Part shown: positions 1-10,626 of the stretch, piece after piece
How positions within the stretch are numbered: the first letter of the stretch is position 1
How the letters are laid out: each line of letters opens with the position of its first letter
The notes under the pieces: generated by a model
Databases searched by the model: none
What the model was told of the DNA's origin: nothing
The model's input: only the letters and a program-made list of their open reading frames with translations
Translations under genes and position numbers: made by a program
DNA from: Ochotona curzoniae
Taxonomy: Eukaryota; Chordata; Mammalia; Lagomorpha; Ochotonidae
DNA length: 64,000 nt
Reading direction: 5' to 3'
Assembly (NCBI RefSeq): GCF_017591425.1
Contig: NW_024465885.1
Coordinates: forward strand, 44,449,001 to 44,513,000

Positions 1-129
1 TTTCCCAGGCCACAAGCAGGGAGCTAGATGGGAAGCAGGGCTGCCGGGATTAGAACCGGCGACCATATGGGATCTTGGCGCGTGCAAGGCGAGGACTTTA
101 AATACTACGCTATTGTGCCAAGCCCGCAG
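1..129 (-). mobile_element. C-repeat SINE, cut by the window edge
   Basis: Minus-strand lagomorph tRNA-derived SINE. Only the promoter-proximal half is present because the window starts inside it. The reversed body (ccacaagcagggagct), the reversed B box (attagaaccggc) and ccatatgggatc are all visible. It is close to the young subfamily. Confidence 0.9.
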
Positions 130-137
130 TATACATT

Positions 138-479
138 TTAAAAAAGGTTTATTTATCTTTATTGAAAAGTCAGGTTTACAGAGAGAAGTAGAGTAGGGAG
201 AAAAATTTTCTATCTGCTGTTTTACTCCCCAGGTGGCAGCAATGGCCAGACCTGAGCTGATCCAAAGCCAGGAGCCAGGAGTCAGGAGTCAGTAGCCTCC
301 TCCGGTTTTCCGGAGCTGCAGAGTCCCAAGCCTTTAGGCTGTCCTTGATTGCTTTCTCAGGCTACAAGCAGGGAGCTGGAAAGGAAGGGAAACAGCAGGG
401 ATATGAACCTGCACCCATATGGGATCCTGGTGTTTGCAAGGTGAGGACTTTAGCCACTAGACTATTGCACTGGGCCCAT
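138..479 (-). mobile_element. C-repeat SINE, near full length
   Basis: Minus-strand copy with the reversed A-rich tail (tttatttatctttattgaaaag) on the left and the tRNA-like head, ending near tgcactgggccc, on the right. It directly abuts the preceding SINE. The flanks share an agta-acatttt-like stretch that may be a decayed target-site duplication. Confidence 0.9.
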
Positions 480-492
480 TGTAGTACATTTT

Positions 493-760
493 TAAGATAT
501 TTTATTTGAAAGATAGAGTGACAGAGAAAGTGAGAGTTATGGAGAACTTAAATGGTCACAATAATCAGAGCTGGGCCAAACTGAAGCCAAAAGTCTAGAA
601 CTTTGTCTGGGTCTCCCACTGGGTGGCAGGGGCCCAAGCACTTGGGGGCATCCTCCACTGACTTCCCAGGTACACTAATAGGAACTTGGATAGGAAGTCA
701 AGCAGTTAGGATTGAAATCCATGTTTCAATATGGAATGTTGCCCGCTAACTTGCTGTACC
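493..760 (-). mobile_element. Older C-repeat SINE
   Basis: Diverged minus-strand copy. It keeps the reversed tail (tattttatttgaaagatagag), the ctgggtctcccactgggtggcagg block and a ggattgaaatcc B-box relic. It is more mutated than its two left neighbours, so it is older. Confidence 0.75.
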
Positions 761-904
761 AGAATACTGGCTTCTCCCTGGGCTGTTACACAGTAGAGAT
801 TATTACAAGAATTAAGCGAATCATAGATGAGTCCCAGAAGCATAGCACTTTTAAGATGTCATCTAGGGCCTACTGTTGTAGTCCAGCAGATTGAGCTGGT
901 AGCC

Positions 905-1172
905 CACACAAGTGCTGATTTGTGTCATATAGCTGCTCCGCTTCTGATCCAGCTCCCCGCTAACGTGCCTGGGAAAGGAGCAGAAGATAGCTCGTGTGTT
1001 TGGACATCTGCACCCTCATGGAAAACCCAGAAGCTCCTGGTTCCTGGCTTTGGCCTAGGCCAGACTCAATTGTTGTGGCCATTTGGGGAGGGGTCCAGTG
1101 CATGGAAGATCTTTCTCTCCACTTTTCCTCCTCTCTGTAAATCTGCCTTTCTAATAAATAAACATAAATAAG
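905..1172 (+). mobile_element. Older C-repeat SINE
   Basis: Plus-strand copy with the order gctgctccgcttctgatccagctcc, cctgggaaaggagcagaaga, a tggaagatctttctctcc block and a terminal aataaataaacataaata tail. The head is poorly preserved. Confidence 0.85.
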
Positions 1173-1746
1173 ACTTAAAAAATTAGTTCACAATCCAAAA
1201 TTACAAAACATACAAAGAATTAATTCAACATGAGCAAGAATCAGCAGACAAAGCACCTGCTAGATTAAATCCCAAGAAGTCAAGAAAATAGAGCTACCAA
1301 GTAGACAATAAACTAGACACATTTGAAATGATTGAAGATTATAACTAATTGTATATAGTGTAAAAGAGAATGTTATATAATTAAAAATGAGAAGACAGAT
1401 TTGAAAAAGAACCTGATATTAGTAAAATGAAAAGTGTACTCATAAAAACTAAAAGCTCACGGAGATATTAGAAATAGCTGAAGGAGAATTAGGGAATTGG
1501 AAGATAGAGTCAAGGATGTTTCACCAAAAATAGTTCAGAGAAATTCAGAGCTGGAAAATGTGGGAATACGTTAAGAGAGACAGGTCAGATAAGATGTGAT
1601 GTTCTGATATCTATAAGAGGGGATTTCCAGAAGATAAGAAAATAGGTAATGGAGAAGAAGCAATACTCAAAGTGAAAATGGCCAAGAAATTTCAGGGTTG
1701 AATAAATGCCACAATCTTAAAATCAAGGAACTCAACAAGTCTTTTT

Positions 1747-2080
1747 CAAAATTTTTTTTAAGATTTATTAATTTTGATTGGAAAGACAGATCTACAGAGA
1801 GAAGGAGACACACAGAGAAAAATCTTCCATTGCTGGTTCACTCTTCAAGTGGCCACGATGGCCAGAGCTGAACTAATCTGAAGCCAGGAGCCAGGAGCTT
1901 CTTCTGGCTCTCCCATGAGAGTGCAGGGTCCCAAGACTTTGGACCATCCTCTATTGCTTTCCCAGGTCCCAAGCAGGGCTCTGGAATAGAAGTGGAGCAG
2001 CCGGGCCATGAACTGGCATTCATATGGGATTCTGGTGCATGCAAGGTGAGGATTTAAACACTGAGCCATCTCACCAAACC
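1747..2080 (-). mobile_element. C-repeat SINE with target-site duplication
   Basis: Near full-length minus-strand SINE. It is flanked by ctcaacaagtcttttt (1731-1746) and ctcagtaagtcttttt (2081-2096), a 16-bp duplication with two mismatches. It interrupts the old plus-strand LINE-1 relic. Confidence 0.92.
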
Positions 2081-2335
2081 CTCAGTAAGTCTTTTTAAAA
2101 GCTGAATTTTATGAAACACATCCGTAGAGTAAATCAATACAACTCGAGCAATATAATAGTAAAACTTAAAGAAGAGACAAAGGCAGAATGAAGTACCACA
2201 TAGTAAGTAGTAAGAAACCTAAATGTATGCATATTCATAATAATGCAAACCAAATAAATCACTTGGTTAAAAGATAGAGGTTGTTAGGATAGGTTAAACA
2301 CATGCACAGAAACCTAAACAGAGTGGTCAGTGTTA

Positions 2336-2783
2336 TGATGAACTAAGCCAAGCTATAGCCTGCAATGCCAGCATTATGTATGAGCGATGGTTTGTATCTC
2401 GGCTCTACTTGTGATCCAAGTTCCTGCTGATTTGCCTGGGAAGGCAGCAGACGATCCAAATACTTGGATCCCTGCCACCCATATGGTAGACAGGATGGAA
2501 CTAAAAGATGGAAACTCTGGGCTTGGTGTGGTAGCCCGAGGCTGAAGTCCTCCCCTTGCGCACGATGAGATCTCATGGGTGCTGGTTCATGTCCCTGCTG
2601 TTCCATTTCCCATCCAGCTTCCTGCTTTGTGGCCTGGGAAAGAAGTAGAGGATGGCCCAAAGCCTTGTCTTTGTGAACTTATTTCCAGTAAAGTAAATAG
2701 ATCTTAGAAAAAAAAACCCAATAGGATGGAAACTGTCTCTTTTTCTGTAATGCTACCCTTTGAATAAATAAATATAATTTTAA
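2336..2783 (+). mobile_element. Outer (older) C-repeat SINE split by another SINE
   Basis: Plus-strand copy. Its first part runs to about 2516 (cctgggaaggcagcagacg, ccacccatatgg). Its 3' tail resumes near 2726 with ctgtctctttttctg and ends ttgaataaataaata. The missing middle is occupied by a younger SINE. Confidence 0.8.
2517..2725 (+). mobile_element. Inner C-repeat SINE nested in the previous SINE
   Basis: Starts gggcttggtgtggtagcc, keeps the body (cccatccagcttcctgctttgtgg, ggcccaaagcctt), then is internally shortened to a taaatagatctt tail with poly(A). Similar flanks, aagatggaaact on the left and aggatggaaact on the right, look like its target-site duplication. Confidence 0.8.
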
Positions 2784-2949
2784 AAAGTAACATGAGAGTT
2801 GTATATATATATATCAGGAGAATACTAATGAAAAGAAAGCCAGTGTGATATAATAATATCAGACAAATTAGGTTTTAAGTATCAAAGTATTATTAGGAAG
2901 AAAAGTAGTCACTGCATGTGATAAAAGCAAGAGTTTATTAAGCGAAATA

Positions 2950-3210
2950 CAGTTTATAATGCAATAGGTTAAGCCATCACCTGGGACAGTGGCATCCTGT
3001 ATGAGCACAGGTTCTAGTCCCACCTGCTCTAGTTCTGATCCAGCTTCCTGATAATGTGTCTGGGAAAGTGCCTCAGTATCTGTCATCCATGTGGAACACT
3101 GAATGCAGTTTTAGGCTTTGGACAGGATGGGTGAACCAGTTGCTGGAAGACCTCTCTGTCCCCCAACTTCCACTCCATCTGTCTTGCAAATGAATAAATC
3201 AATGTTTAAA
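2950..3210 (+). mobile_element. Older C-repeat SINE
   Basis: Plus-strand copy with tctgatccagcttcctgata, ggaagacctctctgtc and an aatgaataaatcaatg tail. It lacks the young-type diagnostic bases. Confidence 0.8.
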
Positions 3211-3326
3211 TCACAAACACTATATCCAAGTGTATTAACAAGTGTATTGACAGGACCATCTTAAAATACACATAAAAAATGTACATAGTTAGAATGACTG
3301 ACAAATTCACACTCATGGTAAGTTCT

Positions 3327-3611
3327 TTTTTTTTTTTTTTTTTTTTTGAGTGAGAGAGAGAAGGAGTGATAAGTTTTATTCCCTGGCTTATTCTCCTTAT
3401 TACCTGCAACAATGGGAATGGAACCAAGTCAAAACCAGGAGTTGGGAATTCCGTCCAGGTCTTTTCACTGGGTGGTAGGGATGCAGCCACTCGAGCCATC
3501 ATCTACTATGTTCCAGGGTTGGCATTGGCAGGAAGTTGGGATGGAGAGTGGAGTGGGATGGAGAGTAGAGCTGGGACTTGAAATCAAGACAGTATGATAC
3601 AGGATGTGTAT
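3327..3611 (-). mobile_element. Older C-repeat SINE
   Basis: Minus-strand copy that begins with a 22-T run (the reversed poly(A)) followed by a GAGA-rich block. The body is diverged but keeps gtcttttcactgggtggtagg and agctgggacttgaaatcaag. Confidence 0.75.
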
Positions 3612-3749
3612 AAATAAATAAATAAACAAATATTTTTTTCTAAATCTTTCCTGCTGTATGCTCTCGGCTTTTGATGCTGTGCTCCCCAACTGCAGAGGAC
3701 GTCACGTTATGTGTGCCCTAGCTGGGTGCTGAGGATCTATTTATTGTTT

Positions 3750-3950
3750 TTAAAGATTCATTTATTTTCAGATCCAGGGTCAGGAACCAGGAGCTGCTTC
3801 CAGCTCTCCCACATGGTACTTGGGCCATCCTCCGTTGCTTTCCCAGGCCACAAGTGGGGAGCTGGAAGGGAAATGGAGCAGCTGGGACATGAACTGGCAG
3901 CCATATGGGATGCTGGTGCTTAGAGGTGGAGCCATGGAGCCAGCTGGGGA
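3750..3950 (-). mobile_element. C-repeat SINE with internal deletion
   Basis: Minus-strand copy of about 200 bp. The reversed tail (gattcatttattttcag) runs straight into caggaaccaggagctgcttcc. The purine-rich middle block, usually about 100 bp, is missing. Confidence 0.85.
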
Positions 3951-4318
3951 TGTAGCGTGAGTGCTATCCCAAACTCCTACTTCTCACAGTGAGTGGTTTT
4001 TAGTCATACCAATTCTTTTAGTAATTTGCAAATCAATAAGGCAATTACTTACAATTACATTATAGAATGTTTGAATATGATAAATGATAAAGTTGTACTC
4101 AGCTATTAAAGAATATCCATTCTTTCTAAGCAGATACAGAAAATTTACAGAATTTGGCCAAGTTTTGCATATTTATGCAATGGTGTTGTTCAAAGAAAAA
4201 GTAGAAAGACCCTCGTTTACTAGGGATATAGACAATAGTATGAATAACAATTGAACAGACAAATGACCATTTCACCCATGCACACTAGTTTTTACTGTAG
4301 TCACAGATGATTCAAAAT

Positions 4319-4335
4319 ACAGTAGTGTAACATTC
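4319..4335. repeat. Left target-site duplication of the SINE-L1 composite
   Basis: acagtagtgtaacattc pairs with ccagtattgtaacattt at 8913-8929. They share CAGTA(G/T)TGTAACATT. Between them lie a LINE-1 and a SINE. Confidence 0.7.
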
Positions 4336-4999
4336 TTTTTTGATTCTTTAAAAAAAATTTGTTTTGAATTTTAAAGTGTAATTCTATAGGGTCTGGGATT
4401 TCCCCCTCCCCCACCAAATTTCCACCCCTGATTTTCCCCATGTTATAGTCCTTCAGAAGGAGTCGTGATGCCATCGGTCTGTTATTTAAGTGAGCCCGAC
4501 ATTGCTGCTACAGACAATGTCAGATAGTGTAGCATTCCATTGTCTAGATGTGTTCATTGTCTAGTTTCATTGGGAGTCCATTTTTGATTTGGAAATAGGG
4601 ACGCATATTGCATTGTGTCTTCACATCTGGATATGGTAGTCTCTCCTATGCCATCATTATACATTCCCTTAAATGAGAAGCTATGAAACAAAGTCAACAA
4701 CAGGTATGAAATTATAACAACAACAAAATTACAGCACCATGGAGTAAAAAAATGTGCCACTGAATAACCAATGCCTGGGTGATGAAAAGGAAACACAAAA
4801 GCCTGGTGGGTACAATGATACCACAGTGCGATCCATGAGCCAGTGATGAATTTGACAAGAGAAAAGAAACTATTTGGAAGAAATGAAAATGAAATCAGAA
4901 ACATCAAAACACATGGGATGCAGCAAAAACAGCATGGAAAGGGTTATTGAACTTAAAATTTGCATAATGGCTTTCTTATATTAGAGAGAACATATAGTA

Positions 5000-7292
5000 T
5001 TTGTCCTTTTGGGATTGACGTATTTCACTGAGCATAATGGTCTCTCTTTGGGACCATCTAGTTGCAAATGGCATAATTTTGTTCTTTTTAATGACTGAGT
5101 AATATTTCACAGGAATAAATGTTCCATGGTTTCTTTAACCACTCCCCTTTGGATGAGCACACGGATTGTTTCCATGTCTTTGCTGTAGTAGAATGTGCTG
5201 GTGTAAATATAGGATTACAGATCCCCTTCTCATATGCAGTTTTCATTTCCTTTTGGATATATTCCTAGGAACAGGATAGCTGGGTCATATGGCAGGTTTC
5301 TTTGTGATTCTTTAAACATGATTTCCACAGTGGTTGTACTAGCTTGCAGTCCCACCAGCAGTGAAGGATACCTTTCTCCTCACATTCACCCCAGCAGGTG
5401 TTGTTAGTAGAGTTCTGAATGTAGGCCAACTCACTGGAGTTAGGTGGTACCTTAATGTGGTTTTCATTTGCATATTCCTGACAGTTAGGGAGCCTGAGCA
5501 TCTTTTCATATGTCTGTTAGCAATTCGAATCTGTTCTTTTGAGAAATGTCTGTTCATTTCCTTCACCCATTTCTTAACAGTTTTTTTTTTTTTCACTGTC
5601 CCCGGTTTTCTGAAACTCTTTGTAAATCCTGGATATTAGTCCCATATCACTTGTGTAGTGTGCAAAAATTTTTTTCCCATTCTGTTGGTTACTTCTTCAC
5701 TTTGTTACTTATTTCCTTTGGTATAGAGAAGCTTTTTAGTTTGATGTAGTTCCATTTGTTCATTTTGGCTTTGACTGTCTATGCTTTTGGCAACTTTTCT
5801 AAGAAGTCTTTCCCTGTTCCTACTTCTTGGAGTGTGCTTCCAATGTTTTCCTTTAATAGTTTGATGGTTCCTGGGTGTAGGTTTAGGTTCTTGATCCATT
5901 TAGAGCTGATTTTCTGTATGATGTGACAGTTGTGGTCTTGCTTCTTATTCTGCAAGCCGCTATCCAGTTGTCCCAACAGCATTTGTTGAATAGACCAGGC
6001 TTTTTGCCTGAATTGTTTTCTGTTTTCTTGTCAAAGATTAGTTGACTATACATGTGTGGGCTTCCTTCTGGTGTTTCTATTCTGTTCCATTGATCTTCTC
6101 TGTTTCTGTACCAGTACCAGACTGTTTTGATGACCACTGCTCTGTAGTATGTCTTGAGGTCTGGAATTGTGACTCCTCCAGCTTGGTTTTTATTCTTCAG
6201 AATAGCTTTGGCAACTTGTGGTCTCTTATTATCCCTGCGGAATCTTTGTATCATCTTTTCTATTTCTGCAAAGAATGTTGTTGGGATTTTCATTGGGATT
6301 ATGTTGAACCTGTATATTATTTTTGGTAATATGAACTTTTTGATCATGTTGATCCTGCCAATCCAGGAACATGCTAAGTTTCTCCATTTTTCAATGTCTT
6401 CTTCTATTTCTTTCTTTGGTGTTTAATAGTTTTCATCACAGAGGTCTTACACATATTTAGGTAGTTTAATTCTTAGGTATTTAAGATTCTTCTCTGCTAT
6501 TTTAAAGGGGACTATACTTACAATTTCTTTCTCAGCCATGGAATTATTTATGTACACTAGTGCCATCAATTTGTGTTATATAATTTCATATTCTGATACC
6601 CTGCCAGAGTCTCTTATATGTTCCAATAGTCTCTTGACTGAATCTTTTGGTTCTTCTATGTAAAGTATCATGCTATCTGCAAATAGAGATAATTTCACTT
6701 CCTTGTTTCCAATTTGACTTCCTCTAATTTCTTTTTCTTGCTTAATAGCTCTGTCAAGAACTTCCAATACTATAATGAGGAATAATGGTGACAGTGGGTA
6801 TTCCTATCTATTTCCGGATTTTAGTAGAAAAGCTTCCAGTCTTTCTCCATTTAGTATGATACTGGCATTGGATTTTTCATGAATTGATTTGATTGTGTTG
6901 TAGAATGTTCCTTGTATGCGTATCTTGCTTAGGGTTTTTAGCATGAAGTGGTGTTGGATTTTATCAAATTCCTTCTCTACATCTATTGAGAGGATCATAT
7001 GATTTTTATTTTTTAATTAGTTGATGTGATGTATCACATTTATTGATTTGAAAAAGTTGAATCATCCCTGCATGTCTGGGATGAATCCCACCAGGTCTGG
7101 GTGAATGATCTGCCTGATGTGTTGTTGGATCCTGTTGGCTAGTATTTTATTGAGGATCTTTGCATCTATGTTCATCAAGGATATCGGTCTGTAGTTCTCT
7201 TTTTCTGTTGTTTTTCTACCTGGCTTTGGTATTAAGATGATATTGGCTTCATAGAAAGAGTTTAGAAGGATTGTCTCCCTTTCTATTATTCT
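5000..7292 (-). pseudogene. LINE-1 ORF2 remnant (reverse transcriptase to C-terminus), copy A
   Basis: LINE-1 ORF2 encodes an endonuclease, a reverse transcriptase and a C-terminal Cys/His domain. This remnant starts inside the RT domain ([15 protein letters not shown], then [19 protein letters not shown]) and runs through the palm and thumb to the C-terminal region. The catalytic box, normally FADD, reads FADS (minus strand, 6672-6683), so one metal-binding Asp is lost. The C-terminal Cys/His motif, CWGEC followed by HCWWDC, is still readable near 5346-5396. There are frameshifts about every 200-400 bp. The endonuclease domain is absent because of the deletion joined to ORF1. Confidence 0.92.
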
Positions 7293-8090
7293 GGGATAAA
7301 AATTTCTCCCTTTTAGAACCTGCAATATGTCACTCCAATCTCTTCTGGCCTGTAGTGTTTCCTCTGAGAATTCAGCTTGACTTTGGTTGGGATTCCACTT
7401 TATGTTGATTTTTTCACATGTGTATTTAAGAATCTTTTCCTTGTGTTCAACTAAAGAGAGCTTGATTATCATGTGTCATGGCAAAGATTGCTTTTGGCCA
7501 ATCCCAGTGGGAATTCTGTGTCCCTCTTGTATTTTATTTCTTAATTCTTTCTCCAAATCAGGGAAGTTTTCCTTTATTATTTTATTGATTAGATTTTTAA
7601 ACATAGCTTTCCTTTCTGTTTCTTCTGGAACTCCCATAACTCTTATACTCGGTCTTTTAATAACATTCCTTAGTTCTTTAATACTTTTCTTAGGTTAACT
7701 TAGTCCCTCTTGCAGTTTTTTTTAGTTGCTTCCCTGTTATTGAAGGAAATGTTGCCCAATTCTGAGAATCACTTTTCTGTTTCAGTTATTTTATTATTGA
7801 GGCTTTCCACTGAGTTCTTAATTTGCTCCATTGTGTTCTTAATTTCTAATATATCAGCTTTTATTTGATTGATTCTGCTATTTCCTGTATAACATATTCT
7901 TAAGTTCCTTGGACTTCTGTATGTGTTTCTTATTGTTGTTAAGAAGCTTTATAAAAAGTTTTTAGGATTCTTTATCCCTCATTTCCTCAATGCCTTCCTC
8001 AGTTAACTCTGAGGTTGACAAAGGCTTTTGCTGCTTTTCAGGGGAGTCTTCAGTAAACATTCATTATGCATCTGTCTCTTCTTTTGCTCT
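7293..8090 (-). pseudogene. LINE-1 ORF1 remnant, copy A
   Basis: LINE-1 ORF1 makes the RNA-binding chaperone protein that coats LINE-1 RNA. The minus strand shows a degraded coiled-coil region (EIKNTMEQIKNSVESL near 7780-7850), then RRM-like wording, then the C-terminal domain hallmark [18 protein letters not shown]. It ends at NFYPRI, where the frame passes without a stop into ORF2. The last 50 or so residues of a typical ORF1 protein are missing. Earlier parts contain stops. Confidence 0.88.
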
Positions 8091-8099
8091 TGGTTATTG

Positions 8100-8542
8100 C
8101 TATTCTGGTTAGCAGATTCTTCTCCTTAGGGCTGGTTGCTAGGCTGCATTGCTCACTGGTCTAGAGGTCAATTTTACTGATGTGCTTAGTATTTGGTTCT
8201 TCATTGGCAATCATTTAGGCCACTCCCTCCAGTGCGTTTCAGTTCCAGGCTCTTGTGCTAGGCTTCTACCACAGTCTCTGCAGCCCTAGCTCCTGGGTCC
8301 CCACTCTCCAGCCTCTGTGATCCTGTGCAATGGCTGGATCATTGTCCACACAGCCTTTTCCTCACTACTGGTTTGAGCAGTGTCCAGCATTAGAGAGACC
8401 AGGTGTCCTAAACCACAGGGTTGTCAGCTGTACTGGTCTTTCTGGAACCTAGTGACTATTAAGTCTGAAAGCCACCTGGACTTATTTTGGGTGGTTCCCA
8501 TAGGGTACCAAGTCAGTACTATTTTCCCTGTGGGTCCATCTT
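8100..8542 (-). other. LINE-1 5'UTR, copy A
   Basis: GC-richer noncoding sequence upstream of ORF1, ending in AAGATGG on the minus strand. It would have held the internal pol II promoter. No functional site can be shown. It has no obvious similarity to the 5'UTR at 13095-14005. Confidence 0.65.
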
Positions 8543-8548
8543 AAAAAA

Positions 8549-8587
8549 CAAACAAACAAACAAACAAACAAACAAACAAACAAACAA
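8549..8587. repeat. (CAAA)n microsatellite
   Basis: About ten uninterrupted CAAA units. On the element strand this is (TTTG)n, lying between the SINE 3' end and the LINE-1 5' end. Confidence 0.95.
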
Positions 8588-8912
8588 ATTTTTATTGGAA
8601 AGGCAGATTTATAGAGAAGGAAAGACAGAAAGATCTTCCATCTGCTGGTTCACTCTCAAAGTAACTGCAATACCTGGAGCCAAATTGTTTCAAAGCCAGG
8701 AACCAGGGGCTTGGATCCAGGAACCAGGAGCTTCTTCTAGGCCCACCACATGGTTACAGGTCCCTAAGCCTTTGGATCATCCTTTACTGCTTTTACAGGC
8801 CACAAGCAAGGATCTGGATTGGAAGTGAAGCAGCTGGGACATGAACTGGCACCCATATGGGATCCCGGTGCTTGCAAGGCAAGGATTTAACCACTGAACC
8901 ATCATACAAGGT
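8588..8912 (-). mobile_element. C-repeat SINE at the 5' side of LINE-1 copy A
   Basis: Minus-strand SINE in the same orientation as the LINE-1. A short duplication inside the body repeats ccaggaaccagg around 8696-8732. No independent target-site duplication brackets it: the only duplication is the pair at 4319 and 8913, which encloses both this SINE and the LINE-1. Confidence 0.9.
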
Positions 8913-10032
8913 CCAGTATTGTAACATTTTAACCATTGGCTTAACAAAGTGATAAGATAAAGTTTTATGAAACTGATTTGCAGCAATATTGATATATACA
9001 GACTTTTTTTTCTTCTCTTTTTAAAACATTAACTCCAATACATAAGGGAGAATATGTACTATTTGGTTTTCTGGATCTGGCTTATTTCACTCAACATGTT
9101 GTCCTCAAGTTGCATACATTTTGCTGCAAATGGTAGAATTTCATTCTGTTTAGTATTTTGATAACATTCCATTGTCCATATATACCACAATTGCTTTATC
9201 TGTTCATCTTTTGATGGGCAGCTTGGTTAATTCCAAATTTTGACTCCTGTAAATAATTCTACTTTAAACATGGTGGTTCAGGTATCTTTGCTACAACACA
9301 TTAAAGCTTTTGAATCTATAAGCAATAATGGAATTGCTGGATTATGTGGCAAGTCTATGTTTAGTTTTTTTTTTTTTTAAGGAATCTCACCAACATTCCT
9401 ACCAACAGTATAGAAGTTCTTCCAGATGTCCACATCCTTGCTAGCATTTGTTACTTTGCTTTGGATTTAAGTCATTCTGATGCAGGTGAAGTAGCATCTC
9501 ATTGTGGTTTTAATTGTTGACCATGTGTATACTTCTTTTGAGAACTATTTATTGAAGTCTTTGGCCCATTTCTGAACTAAATTGGTTGTTTTGGATTGCG
9601 TTTTAAGTTGCTGATACATTCTGGATATTAATCCTTTGCTAGGTGATTTGTAAACACATTTTTGTATTCTGTTGTATGTCCATTCACTCTGTTGATTGCT
9701 TCCTTTGCAGTGCAAGAGCCACTGTGTTTGATATGGTCCCATTGGTTTAGTTTTGTTTTTGATGCTTTTGGGGGGTCTTAGCCAAGAAGTAATCCTCTAC
9801 ACTAATGTCTTGGAGGGTTTCTCCTACATTTTTCCCCCAGCAAAGTCATAGTCTTGGGTCTTAGATTTAGATTATTGATCTGTCTTGGGTTGGTTTTTTG
9901 CACTTCTCTGTATCGTTCCAATTTTTGCACTTGATGTGAGGGGTAAATCTAACTTCATTCTTCTATCAATACACATCCAATTTTGCCAACACCATTGGTT
10001 GCAGAGCTTATCCTCACTACACTGTATTTCTA

Positions 10033-10357
10033 TTTTTTAAAAAAGATTTATTTATTTATTGGAAAGTCAGATATACAGAGAGGAGGAGAGACAGAGGGGA
10101 AGATCTTCCATCTGATGATTCACTCCCCAAGTGAGCGCAACGGGCCGATGCTATGCCGATCCGAAGCCAGGAGCCAGAAGCTTCTTCCCAGGTCTCCCAC
10201 GCAGGTGCAGGGTCCCAAAGCTTTGGGCCGTCCTCGACTGCCTTCCCAGGCCACAAGCAGGGAGCTGGATGGGAAGTAGAGCTGCCAGGATTAGAACTGG
10301 CGCCCATATGGGATCCCGGTGTGTCAAGGTGAGGACTTTAGGCCATGCTGCCAGGCC
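10033..10357 (-). mobile_element. Young-type C-repeat SINE with target-site duplication
   Basis: Full-length minus-strand copy flanked by ctacactgtatttcta (10017-10032) and ctacactatatttcta (10358-10373), 15 of 16 identical. It carries young-type wording (catctgatgattcactcccc). It is inserted in LINE-1 copy B and forms an inverted pair with the next SINE. Confidence 0.95.
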
Positions 10358-10626
10358 CTACACTATATTTCTAAGCACTTTTGTCAAAAATCAGTTGGCT
10401 GTATATCTGTGGATTAGTTTCCTGGCTCTCTATTCTGCTCCACTGATTTGTGTAGTGATTCTTTAGCCAGTACTATGCTATCTTAATTCCTGTACATTTG
10501 TAAAATGTTTTGAAGTCAGGTATTTTGATGTGTCCAACATCAAAATCATTTTGAATCTTATTCAGTCTTTTGTGACTCACATGATTTTTGGGTTGTTGTT
10601 TCTAATTCTGTAAATCATGTCATTGG

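Larger units (their letters stand above)
1180..2945 (+). mobile_element. Old LINE-1 relic (ORF1/ORF2 start), interrupted by SINEs
   Basis: A-rich sequence whose wording resembles the coding strand of mammalian LINE-1. A decayed ORF1-like stretch lies around 1480-1740 and 2097-2330. The part at 2850-2940 resembles the ORF2 endonuclease region. No reading frame survives. SINEs at 1747-2080 and 2336-2783 split it. The assignment rests on composition and partial phrase similarity, so the limits are loose. Confidence 0.5.
4336..8542 (-). mobile_element. LINE-1 copy A: 5'UTR-ORF1-RT-3'UTR with a central deletion
   Basis: A minus-strand LINE-1 of about 4.2 kb that reaches a recognisable 5' end: the complement of 8536-8542 reads AAGATGG, the usual LINE-1 5' motif. 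Reading leftward gives 5'UTR (about 8100-8542), ORF1 (about 7293-8090), ORF2 from the mid-RT region to the C-terminal Cys/His motif (about 5000-7292), and a 3'UTR with a G-rich polypurine tract on the minus strand (4403-4436). The endonuclease, the ORF1-ORF2 spacer and the ORF1 end are missing. Stops, frameshifts and a mutated catalytic site show that it is dead. Confidence 0.92.

Noticed and set aside
7260..7340. The ORF1-ORF2 joint of LINE-1 copy A as a splice junction
   Set aside because: No donor GT or acceptor AG context is visible at the joint. A 3-bp microhomology explains it better.
8549..8587. (CAAA)n as a CRISPR-like or regulatory array
   Set aside because: It is a plain tetranucleotide microsatellite between a SINE and a LINE-1 in a mammalian genome.
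10290..10360. tRNA-like B-box sequences as functional tRNA genes
   Set aside because: They always sit at the head of C-repeat SINEs followed by the SINE body. No complete cloverleaf with an anticodon arm was found.
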